Shown: positions 51,801 through 62,349 of the stretch, piece after piece
Numbering within the stretch: the first letter of the stretch is position 1
Layout: every line of letters starts with the position of its first letter
NCBI GenBank assembly: GCA_942486035.1
Contig: CALNXK010000163.1
Location: 1,072,501-1,136,500, forward strand
Reading direction: 5' to 3'
Source of the DNA: Porites lobata
Lineage: Eukaryota; Cnidaria; Anthozoa; Scleractinia; Poritidae
DNA: 64,000 nucleotides
Notes under the pieces: generated by a model
Database searches by the model: none
What the model was told of the DNA's origin: nothing
What the model saw: only the letters and a program-made list of their open reading frames with translations
Translations under genes and position numbers: made by a program

Positions 51801-53030
51801 TCTGGCGGGAATTCTTATGGCCAACCAAAGTACTTTGGGGGGAAATCTCATTTTCCACGAGAATGTGACATGAAATCATTGCCTAACGCACTTGGCGATA
51901 GAATTCGCGTAAATACTGTCTTGAAGTATTTAAAGCTATGCAAAGACGAAAAAACTAGGAATAACTGTTCCATTGCCAAATATATTCGGGGTTGTAGTTA
52001 CTTACCTAAAATTTTCGGACGTTGTGTTTTCCACATTTTATTACCAAGATAATCTTCTTTATTGTTATTAAAAAGTCTCCAGGAAATTTCGGTATGGAGA
52101 AAAAGCTCCCCTAAATCTTCCAATGGAAGCATAGCTATTGCATGTCCTCAAACCTTTTGACTGGACCCATCAGGGTAGCTTAAGCCACCTAAATTTTTGA
52201 GACCGCCAAATTTCTCCTAAGATGACTAGAATATCCGTTTTATGGGCAGCTCCAAATTAACCACTAAACAGGGATCTAAAGCATAGAGAACCAGTTGAGA
52301 TGTTTCTCACGGATTTGGAAGCATTTGGGCGTTGGGTGTGGCTGAACTATATGCACCCAAGACTTAAAACAAAGATTATTGTTATTCATCGTAGTGAATA
52401 ACATGTTCATAAGTAGTGTTGTTTATTTTTTCTAATTTAGATCGCGAAGTTTCGACCGCTTAATGTTTGAAGTCTTCATCGCCAATGCTTACATTCAATG
52501 AATTTGACAGATCATTTCACTTTTTTCTCTGGTACTACCAGGTGTTTGTCTACTGGTTTAAATTAATCTTTCTTGAAAGATAAAGACTGAGCAATGTTTG
52601 ACCATGACATGTATAGCATACGATCATCAGACAAGCAGTTCCTCAAAATTGCTTGCCCAAAATGTCACGAGGTTAACTCTTTAGTGGTGTGCTCATTATG
52701 GATATTTTTTGTTTTACCTAAACATTTTTTTTTTCTTGATTCAGGGCATGGGTTTGGCCAAATAGTTTTATTTGTTCTTTATTTCGTTTATGGAGGGTTG
52801 GTTTTGGGTAGTTAAACCTTGTTCCACCTTTCATAATTGGATATTTTTATGTAAACTGAATCTGCAAATAAATAAATAAATACATTTTTTAAATGTACAA
52901 AGTACTCAAAAGAACTTTGTTAACAGAGATTATAAAATGACACTGAGAGAGAAAGCTTCTTGGGAACATGATATTAGGCCAGATTGGCTGGATCCATAGG
53001 TGCTCGCTCCAACAATTAATAGACCGCAAA
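51800..53030. other. Intergenic sequence, nothing recognised
   Basis: AT-rich with a run of short T tracts at 52725-52740. The ORFs are short and lack protein features. Confidence 0.4.
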
Positions 53031-53859
53031 ATACGGTGAAACCTGTATCAAGCGGACACCCTCTATTAAGCGGACAGTAGCCGAAGTCCCAAGATTTATT
53101 TCCCTTATTTGCTTTAAATGAAACCTTTATTAAGCGGACACCTCTATTAAGCGGACGCGGACACCTAAAAAGTACCTGAAATGGTCATTTCTATTGTTAC
53201 CAACTTGTATTAAACGGACACTTGTAATCAAATGCCACCACCCAGCATCCCAGACACCGGAAATGCGAAAATTGCCTCGAATTGCTACCCCTAAATTTTT
53301 CTATTTAAACATTAAAAAACGTGACGAACATATTTGATTAGTTTCACAGTACAGTATTGTTTTCTATTTCGTTTTGTTAGTATAGAGCTTGTTTCACTCA
53401 TCCTATTTCTTCAAATTTGAGTTGCAATTTATGTTTATGGTATTGTGATCAACTGGTCCACTTTGATAAAGAAATTAATGCAAACGTATATCGTCAAAGT
53501 CTCTGGGAGTTAGCCTGTTCCAGGCTCCGAGGTAGTGGTGAAAAGTCGTTCAGTAAAAAGAAATGCGAAAAACGCGCGGGGGCTGGGGAGACATTTTTCT
53601 CGCTGCCACCGCCCCCTTTCCCAAGTCACGCGCGTCTTATTTTCTCTTTGCTCGTTTTAATACGTCCGCATTATACTAATTGAGAGCCTGGCACAGGCTA
53701 TCTGGGAGTATTCTTAACCTTTCCACTGTTCATTTAAATGACATTTGACACCTCATATGACGTTATCTATCGAAACCTGTATTGGGCGGACACCCTGTAT
53801 TAAGCCGGACACTACAGCATTCCCCGAGGGTGACCGCTTAATACAGGTTTCACCGTATC
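53031..53859. mobile_element. TIR element (ATACGGTGAAACCTGTAT) with a nested MITE
   Basis: ATACGGTGAAACCTGTATCA at the left pairs with CTTAATACAGGTTTCACCGTAT at the right. CTATTAAGCGGACA motifs recur in several copies near both ends. About 829 bp including the MITE at 53511-53699; no coding sequence recognised. Confidence 0.8.
53511..53699. mobile_element. 189-bp nested MITE with 9-bp target duplication
   Basis: It begins TAGCCTGTTCCAGGCTCCGA and ends GAGAGCCTGGCACAGGCTA (inverted ends), and is flanked by TCTGGGAGT on both sides (53502-53510, 53700-53708). The 9-bp duplication points to a MULE-type or related transposase as the mobilising enzyme. Confidence 0.85.
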
Positions 53860-54182
53860 TAGTTGGGCTAGGTATTGCTTGATTGATGCTCATCAAGTCT
53901 GATTAGAAAAAAATCAACTATGGCTTGCTTTGTTACTCTTTTGAACATACCTGGTACAAAATTAGTTTCCGTAATTCATTAAAATGATAAAGACAATCTC
54001 TCTGTTATTATTCATGTGTATGAATATAGTGCGCCTGGAGTAAATTGCCCATTGCAAAGAATTATTCAGATGGCTTTCCTCTCGTCTTTAAAACATGCCA
54101 ATGATATTTTCCTCAGGAAATAAAATATCACTGATTATTATATGGCAAAGCCAGTCTTAGGCAAATCCGTGCGCTCTGATTG

Positions 54183-54650
54183 GTTCTTTCTTGGTCGGCC
54201 ATATACGATTTTGTCAAGCAACAGAAAAGTGCAAACACAAAAAAGAAGAAGGCTACTGATATGAACACTCTTCTCCGTTACATGGAAGCTAATGGTATAA
54301 AAAACGAGCTTGAGCACCCTTTTTCGAATTCTTTTTTTAACGCACGCAGGAAAAACGGAGAAGGCTGCGAGCCAGCAACAGTTCCCAGTTTTCAACCCAG
54401 TAGACAGCGATACTTAACATACTCAAGGACAATGAGTTCGAAAAATCCAGAAACGTCCTTGCAGCGAGGCCAAATTCCCTTGTTCAAGAGCACGGCAAAG
54501 GAAACCTGGCAAACCGCAAGCTGCTAAGGCCGTCATCGACAAATAGGATGCCCTTTTTGAAGCAGAATAATTCCGCGACCTCAATCCAGTTGCGCTTCAA
54601 AGAACCATGTGATGGTTTTTATCCCTTAACACTTCGTTTTCTGAGCAAGA
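54183..54650 (+). pseudogene. DUF3504 (Crypton-like tyrosine recombinase relative) fragment, frameshifted
   Basis: One frame reads NTKKKKATDMNTLLRYMEAN then ARRKNGEGCEPATVPSFQ; after about 54425 another frame continues NEFEKSRNVLAARPNSLVQE, then NPVALQRTM past a stop. This order matches the N-terminal part of proteins with DUF3504, thought to derive from Crypton elements. The catalytic recombinase part is not found. Confidence 0.6.
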
Positions 54651-55152
54651 AAATATCTGTCAAGCGATCCGTTACTGTCTTCCATCGGTCCAGTTTTTAC
54701 AGGTGCAAACGTAGGATCCATGAGCTGGTGCACATTCCAAATATTTCATGGTAATGAGAAAACTGTCCGGTTATCGACAGCGATGAGGAGATTTACTTTG
54801 ATGCTATATTTTTGTCAACTTTGCCCAGTTTTGAATTAATTTTCACAGCTTCAAACTTAGACTTTCACCAGGTGCCTTGGTCAATATTTTGTAATCAAGA
54901 AAGTATTGTTTGATCGACAAAAAACCCTTTCTCGAATTTTACAATCAACAACTGCTTTTTTCAGATACCGGTACAAAGGGTTTTTGAAGTTTTGTTTAAG
55001 CTAATTTAAGACGATAATTTTTTTCGATCGCGTGGTAGCTTGCTTTTGTCTGATAAGTTCCTCGCGTCATCAAGAATACGTCACGACGGAAGCCCTTTAA
55101 GTGCAAGCTACTATCAGAAACAGAATGCCATATAATGATTCCCGTACTGGGA
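54651..55152. other. Possible decayed continuation of the DUF3504 fragment
   Basis: No clear frame; stops in all frames. Confidence 0.25.
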
Positions 55153-55226
55153 AATATTTGCCCTCGGTCGTGGCAGTACGGACCTCGCTGCGCTTGGTCC
55201 GTACTACCACGACCTCGGGTCAATAT
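55153..55226. mobile_element. Palindromic repeat (CTCGGTCGTGGCAGTACGGA)
   Basis: CCCTCGGTCGTGGCAGTACGGACC pairs with GGTCCGTACTACCACGACCTCGGG around an 11-bp loop; outer AATATT on both sides. A short hairpin MITE. Confidence 0.7.
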
Positions 55227-55629
55227 TCTCAAGCCCCTCGCGCTCAGTTAGTAAGCGGTTAATAGTTTACGAAGCACAATTTATAACATCGGCCTCTTGA
55301 GTCACTAATGATTTAACAAGCCAGGCTGTCATTTTTAAATCAGGTGTAGGCGTGTAGCATGCTGGATGTTCACCCAAGGCATTGTAATTTGCAATGAGGA
55401 TGTATTTTGGGTAAATCTGCTTGTTTTAAAATTTCCAAATTTAATCGAACTAGTCAGTATAAACAAACCTTAAAACCGACACGTTTTTCGTTGCATTTCA
55501 GTTTACATCTTTTGAGGGAAATTTTACTAATTTGTTTAAGCTTAAAAAGTGCTAAAGATTTAACGATGAGTTTTATTGTCAACAGAAAATACCTATTTTA
55601 AGTGATTGGCAAAAAATCTGGGGTATGGG

Positions 55630-55740
55630 TGTTGTCAGGTCTGAGGTATGGATGCTATACTTCACCTCTGAGGTATGGATGTTATACCTCAGATCTGAGT
55701 TATGAATGTTCTCAGCTAAGAGGTATAATGAATGTTTTAT
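55630..55740 (+). repeat. Short degenerate tandem repeat (CTGAGGTATGGATG)
   Basis: Three to four imperfect units around TCTGAGGTATGGATGTTATACCTC, partly palindromic. Confidence 0.6.
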
Positions 55741-56754
55741 CTCAATGACGCGAAGCAACTATTTATAAACTACGGTTCTTAAGTGTCGGTTTTTTTACTT
55801 TAAAAATGAATCTGTCGTGAACTTGTAATTGGAGACGGGCTCGATGAAATCATAACTAAGGCAGCAGAAAGTAGATTCTAAAGTTGGGAATGTTTAAGTC
55901 ATGCAGTTTATTCTTTCGGTTTTCAATGCATTTTATTCCTCAAATTGTTTTAATACTAAGTTTTAGAGTGTGTTCTAGTGAAATTACAATACGTACTCAG
56001 GGTGGTTTGTTTGAACAAATTATTTCGATGTTATTGTTCAGAATCATAGCCCATTTGCTAATTATCTAGGATCTGATATCTGGCCTTAAGCTCATCAATG
56101 TCTCCTTTCTTAATTCTTCTGCTGTTTGTAAATGGCACACCAATCATTACGATTTGGGCCTTATCTATTTTCTCTGTCCATGGAATTCTATTATAGAACC
56201 GCCTCCGACATGGGAGTCACGAAAAGTTTCTTTATCCCTGCTTTACAAGAGAGCCATAAAGCCAGCGAAGAGGGTCTGCATAGGGTTTAGTGTTATTTGC
56301 CATAGTGTTTGCTGTTAAATTAGTCAACTTTTTAATGTTTGCTGTTTCCGAAGAAAGTACTTTTAAGTGTTTGGAGGGTTCTTCGGTTATCTTCGGGAAA
56401 CTTCGGTAGTCTTCGGAAATCTGAAATAAATTGTCGTAAAATGGCCGAAAGCTCCTTGATATACTAAACAAAATAATATTGGCCTATATGGAGCCGTTTT
56501 TGCTTCTTTCTGGGGAAAATTTACTGTTTCAAAGAACTTTTTACTGTTAGTGTTAAAATGCCTAAAACTTAACTGTTTCATGTTAAAAAGCCAAAAATGA
56601 AGTGTGTAGTGTTATCGATGTACCCCTATTCAGACCCTCAGCGAATAGTGACAGAGCTGGGCTAAAGGTGTTAAATATGACCAATGAGAGGGCGGTTAGT
56701 CCATTCGGATTTTGTTGACCGCAGGCTGATATATTCTGCGCAGGTTTAATGAAA
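55741..56754. other. Intergenic sequence, nothing firm
   Basis: Contains CTTCGG-rich short repeats at 56378-56420 and no recognisable gene. Confidence 0.35.
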
Positions 56755-57430
56755 TAATATATAGATTTAGCCAGGGCTAAAAGCGAAGCTCCCATTAATA
56801 AATTATAATTTAAATCAAACAATAAACTTGTAATCCCCAAATGAGTTAACTTAAGGGCAAATATGTGACTTTTTAGGGAAAGCTAAGGCTAAGTGATTTT
56901 AGAGTGAGAAAAAATCTTACATCGAATTGATAGCCGTATATATACACCCAAAATATAGCAATCATCTTCGATCACATTTAAGAACCATAATGGATCTTGA
57001 TCACAGTAGATTAGGCCTGGAAAACGAATTCTTGGAAAACAAATCAGGCCGAATTTTTTGCGTTCCACAAGTTTACTTAACAAAATCTTGCCAACAACTC
57101 TGGGTGCGTGTAAACCAACATTTCATACTTTTTATACATCACATCTGAGGTGAAACAGTAATACGAAGCGCTGTTTTTATCATACAGACCTCAGACAAAA
57201 TGCAGTATTTCACAATTTTTCAAGACAAATTGCACTCATTCAATATTCATAACCGTACGAAGCTCGCGTGGGCTTTTAGCAAAACCGTTCAAAAAATTTG
57301 CAAAATCACCTATACGGCCAGCCGGTTCTCACTTTTCACAAGCACCAAATTTTCAGCGCACATTAAAAGAGTTACACCTCAACATAATAAAGAATTTATT
57401 GTGTTTATTTTTTTTTATTTAATGGTTTTA
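56755..57430 (+). repeat. Left module alone (copy C)
   Basis: Matches 40180-40795 and, inverted, about 59095-59701. It stops at TTTAATGGTTTTATA, the same internal junction at which the left module of copy A ends (TTTAATGGTTTATTA), and is directly followed by the inverted copy B. Confidence 0.8.
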
Positions 57431-59701
57431 TAGCGGGGCTCCCGCGCGCGCGAAGCGCGCGTGGGACAGAGCCCCATACCCATGGAATATGGTCAACCTC
57501 TTTTCGTTTGGTTGTCACGTGATTGACCGAGTGTACGTACGTACGTACGCGTCTACAGATTGTATGGGTGGGGTAGGGGAGACTATCAAAAGGAAGGGAG
57601 GGGTGTCTCAGGCGTGTATTGGCAAGTCCACATCTTTAATATAGGACATTAACAATATGGTCAATTGACAGCTGTCCAAACAGGATAGCCACTGACCAGT
57701 ATCCCATGACCATATCGCGGGCTCATATGTCAACTCATCGAGGTGACGTGATTTATTTGGAAGCTGTCCGCTGACCAGTTAACTGTTTTACTAGATCGCG
57801 AACAACGTTCAATCTCATACTTTTACTAGTTTGGGAGCACAGGAAAACTGATAATGCACACATATTGGACATCAATGTTTTGATCAATTGACAGCTGTCA
57901 AAACAGAGTACCCGCTGACCAGTATCACTTGACCGTACCGCGGGCTCAGGTGTCGACCCGTCGAGGTCAAGTATTTTTTGAAGTTATCCGCTGACAAGTA
58001 AACTAGTTTTCAAGTGATCGCAGGCTCAAGTTCAAGTTTTTTTCTTAATTCATATGAAATATGTTGTGTTTATGTGCTGCACAATTAAAATTTTGATTAC
58101 AAACTGACCTCGGACGTGAAAATTCAGCCAGCTGTTACAGGCAGGGAAGACAGTTGCTTTTGTTTTTTCTCACAATGGTCACGCGTTGGTCACGCTCTAC
58201 GTCCAATTTTTATTTGATTGGTCAAAATTTGACAGGTGAGTTCATGCGCAAAATTTATGCAGCATCTTGAATCTTGTTTACTTTAACAGCTGAAGCTGAC
58301 AGAGTTTTGTGTCAACTTGAGATGTTTTTAACTGTCTTTTTCCACTGGATGTACAAAATGAAATTCAGCTGCTATCAGGAGTCTTCTGTTACTCATGGCT
58401 AGTTTGTTTATTGGGTTTTTGGTAGAGAAAACGTCGCTTGTCAAAGTCGGAAATCCGATTTCGGATGGCATCGTTTTCGTTTTCACCTTGCTTGATGCGT
58501 AAGAGGATTGCAAAGTCTGAAGCGATACTGGCTTTACCTGATAACTTTCAGGAGCTGCATCTCGAATGGTAAGCCAGAGAAATTATTGTATTTCATGTTT
58601 GTTTTTTGTATCTAATTTAATGAAGTGGAGCGTAGTTTATGCGGGAATTTAGTTTATGCGCGTTTGTAAGATTTGAGACAACGATCTCACCGAGTATCTG
58701 GTTTGATATAATCTTACGGAACTTTAAAAAGCCTTTAGACAGTTTCTCACCGCAAATAGAAAGAAAATGTTCCAAAGAATCTTTAGTTATAATTCTAGCC
58801 GGAAAAGAAAGCTTTGAGCGATTTTCTTGCCTCGAGTTCGTCTTTGAAAAAACAAACACCGGGAAGCTGGCTTAAAACATAAACTTCAGCAAACTTAAGC
58901 TTGAAGCTTAAAGATTCAGGATATTTAGGGACACTTTAATACTTGTCTTCCTGAATGAAAATTGTTGTCTCTGTTTATGTTTCACCGAATTATATTTCTT
59001 TTATTGATTGTTAGTAGTCTCTCTTGCAATTTTAATCGCTATGCCGATTGTTTTCAGTCGTTCAGTGAACATCGCTTGCAGGAGTTCTCAAAATGCCGCG
59101 CGTTAAACCATCAAATAAAAAATAAACATGATAAATTCTTTATTATCTTGGAGCGTAACTCTGTTAATGTTCATTCAAACACTCGCTACAGCTCGCACTA
59201 CAAAAGTGAGAACCGGATGACCGTATAGGTGATTTTGGAAAATTTTTTTAACAGTTTTTGAATATTGAATGAGAGCAATTTGTATTGTGAAATACTGCTT
59301 TCTGTCCACGGTATGAAAGGTTGGTTTACACGCACCCAGATTTGTTGACAAGATTTTGCAAAGTAAACTTGTCGAACGCCAAAACGTTGGCCTGGTTTTT
59401 TTTCTAAGCCTAATTGATCTACGGTGATCAATAGCCATTACGGCTCTTAAATGTGATAAAAGATGATTACCAGTTTTTGAGTGTACATATGAGGCTATCA
59501 ACTCGATGTAAGATTTGGTTCACTCTTGGGCTGTTTGCAAATTATTTTTCTCTAAAATCAGGTAGCCTTTCCCTCAAAAGTCACATAAATGTGCTCTAAA
59601 GTTAACTGAATTGTGGAATTCGAATACAAGTTTATTGTTTAATTTAAATTATAAATTTACTAATGGGAGCCTCGCTTTTAGCCCTGGCTAAATCTATATA
59701 T
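57431..59701 (-). repeat. 2.27-kb interspersed repeat, full copy B (inverted)
   Basis: It starts TAGCGGGGCTCCCGCGCGCG and ends GCCCTGGCTAAATCTATATA, colinear in reverse complement with 40180-42450 over its full length with modest divergence. No intact ORF. Confidence 0.85.
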
Positions 59702-60616
59702 TAACGATGTGTAATCTTAAAAAGAGTTTGATACGCGCAACATTTTGAGTACTCCTGCAAGCGATGTTTATGAACGACTGAAAACAAACGGCAAAGCGAT
59801 TAGAATTGCAAGAGACTACTAACAATCAATAAAAGAAATGTAATTCGGTGAAACATTTACAGAAACAACAATTTTCATTCACGAAGACAAGTATTAAAGC
59901 GTCTCTAAATATCCTGAGTCTTAAAGCTTAAGCTTAAAGCTTTTAGCCGGCTTCCTGGTGTTTACTGTTTTCAAAGAAGAACTCGAGGCAAGAAAATCGC
60001 TCAAAACTTTCTTTCTACAGCCAAAATTATAACCAAATACTCTTCGGACCATTTTTCTTTCTATTTGCGGAGAGAAAATATCGACTAAAAGCGTTTTAAA
60101 GTTCTGTAAGCTTATATATACTAGATCAGATCAATGTCTCAGATCTTAATACAAACCTGCATAAATTAGCTTCATAAACTGCGCTCGACTTCATGAAATT
60201 AGGTATAAAAAAACAAGCATGATAATTACTCAGGCTTACCATTCGAGATGCAGCTCCTGAAAGCTATCAAGTAAGGCCAGAATCGCTTGAGGGACTTTTC
60301 AACCCCCATCCAGCAAGGTGAAAAACGAAAACGATGTCATCCGAAATCGGATTTCCAACTTTGACAAGCGGCGCATTTCCCAACCAAAAATTCAATAACA
60401 AACCAGCCATGTATAAAAGAAGACTGTTGATATCAGCTGTTTTCATTTTATGCATCCAGTGGAAAAATACCGTCAGCTTCAACTGTCAAAGTAAACAAGT
60501 TTCAAGATGCTGTATAATTTTTCTGCATGAACTCACCTGTCAAATTTTGACCAATCAGAGCATAAACATTGGACGATCGTAGAGCGTGATCAACGCGTGA
60601 CTATGGTGAGAAAAGT

Positions 60617-60713
60617 TAGCCTGAAATTCATCCGATTGCTTCGAGTCGTTTTCTTCTCTCAAGTTACTGAGGGAGTAACAACGACTCGAAGTAATCGGAT
60701 GAAATTCAGGCTA
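60617..60713. mobile_element. 97-bp hairpin MITE with 9-bp target duplication
   Basis: TAGCCTGAAATTCATCCGAT pairs with ATCGGATGAAATTCAGGCTA, flanked by GAGAAAAGT on both sides (60608-60616, 60714-60722). Copies A (near 41721) and B lack it, so the empty site is visible. Confidence 0.9.
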
Positions 60714-60784
60714 GAGAAAAGTGAAAAGCTTCCGTCTTCTCTGCTTGTATTTTTAAATGACTGGCTGAATTTTTGCGTCTGAGA

Positions 60785-61180
60785 TCAGTTTGAAATCAAA
60801 ATGTTAATAGCGCGGGGCGTTAGTGACATTAACACAACACTTTCTGTAATCATGTCATCATTTTGCTGTCGTTCTCTTTGCCTTTCTATTTCTCTTTCGC
60901 GTTGCCTTTGTCTGTTCATTCTAGCTCTGTCTCGTTCTGCTTGCCGGCGTTTTTCACTATAACTTTCTCTCCTTCTTCTAGCCCTAACTCTTTCTACTTG
61001 CCGACTTTCTTCGCTAAAATTTTGTCTTCTTCTTCTACTTCTAACGCGCTCTCTTTGGCGATCGTCTTCGCTTGCTCTACGCGTGTTGACTCTTGCTCTC
61101 TACCGTTGACTCTCTCTTTGCTCTCTGCTTAAAACCTGTCGTCTACACGCTAAAATCTCTCTGCTGTTGTTTGTTGACAT
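60785..61180 (-). pseudogene. Arginine-rich transposon ORF with one internal stop
   Basis: ATG at 61180 to TGA at 60785 is 132 codons, broken by one TAG at 61102-61100. The N-terminus is MSTNNSREILACRRQ. The body is a three-fold degenerate Arg/Glu-rich repeat (SEESRQVERVRARRRR, SEKRRQAERDRARMNR). Such Arg-rich repeated N-termini are familiar from Helitron-type Rep/helicase proteins of corals, but no Rep or helicase motif is present, so the family is only a guess. Confidence 0.5.
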
Positions 61181-61455
61181 AATAGCTTTCGTAAGTTGTA
61201 ATAAAAAGTTATAAAGGCTCTGTCGAAAAATCTTTTTGCTAAGTTCCTTTGAAATATCTTTTTTCAAAACCAGTTGCGCGACGTTGCCCCATGCGATTTC
61301 CCGCCAAAAAAATCTCTACTTTCCCCTACTCCAAGAGTCCATGCGGACTACTTTCCACTACCCGGAAAGTCGGTACGGACGATGGATAGTTTACCAAATT
61401 ATCTTAGTTATGGTGCTCCGCTCGCGCGCGCAAGGAGCTCCGCTATTAGATAGTT

Positions 61456-62135
61456 CAACAACAGCAAAGTGTACACTTTTCGTCAAAATTTAACAATGCT
61501 TTCCCCAAGACCTTTTATGTCGTCGGCAATTAACTTGTCGCCATTCCTGATTGTTTGCAGGTTAATGGAGTTCTAAACCGTGACGCCATAAAAATTAAAT
61601 TTGTGAAATTATGGGATTTTTCAGGGTATTATGAAAGAACAACATTCAATGTTCCTTCGTTACTGGAAACGAAGATTGACCAATAAGATTATAGTGCGAT
61701 TCTTGTTATGTCAGGAACCCTTGGCTATGCATGTATAAAAGTAGAAACGATCCGTTCATTTGTCCTTTAGTCCTTTGCAATTAAAACCTGCGGAATTCAA
61801 GAATTCTTTTAGCAGGCATCATTTTTTTTTCAGGCAAGTTTCATTTATTTTTCTTTTTTGTTTATGCATTCAGCTGTTTCACGTGTACATTGTTATTTGA
61901 GTTTTCTTGACTTCTTCCTGGAATCTATTCCGCTAATTTCTTTGTAAAACGGTAAAAACAGTATTGTCGCAAAGTGTGAGTATTCTCGGTCATTCTTTTA
62001 TTCATCTTTGACAATATTAAATTTCTTTTTTTTTCTTTATGGACGCGAGTTTGTTGAAAATTTCTTGTTTGAGTCCACCTTTGGTTTAAACGGCACTGAA
62101 TAAGAGGAAGAACGGTTGCGAAGACTACGACGTAT
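61456..62135. other. Intergenic sequence, nothing recognised
   Basis: AT-rich with T tracts near 61824 and 62027; no gene. Confidence 0.35.
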
Positions 62136-62345
62136 GATCTTAGAGTGGTAAAATCATTTAAACCTGATATAGTAATTTTACAGCTAGGAACGAACAATGT
62201 TGCTAAATCTTTCGCTTTGCAAACTAGGACTGCAATCGAGGAACTGACCAGCTTACTATACGAATCGCACCATGTTAAAATAATATGCGTTTGTTAGACC
62301 ATAACGCTTTCAATAGACAAATCAACGTTTTAACTTATCAATACG
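62136..62345 (+). pseudogene. SGNH-hydrolase-like fragment
   Basis: The + strand frame reads FKPDIVILQLGTNNVAKSF and AIEELTSLLYESHHVKIICV before a stop. This is the block III (GTND-type, here GTNN) region of SGNH/GDSL-like proteins that occur in many coral repeat-associated ORFs. The Ser and His blocks are not found, so it is a dead fragment. Confidence 0.55.
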
Positions 62346-62349
62346 CAGG

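Larger units (their letters stand above)
59731..61455 (+). repeat. Right module (copy D) with an extended end
   Basis: It begins ACGCGCAACATTTTGAGTAC exactly where the right module of copy A begins and follows it to about 60830, including GTCAAATTTTGACCAATCAGAGCATAAA. It then diverges into sequence holding an arginine-rich ORF, and ends near GCTCCGCTCGCGCGCGCAAG with GAGCTCCGCTA, resembling the GC-rich terminus of copies A and B. A hairpin MITE is nested at 60617-60713. Confidence 0.7.

Noticed and set aside
60863..61132. 89-codon + strand ORF rich in Ser/Leu/Phe
   Set aside because: It is the antisense of the arginine-rich ORF on the - strand, which has a meaningful repeated composition.
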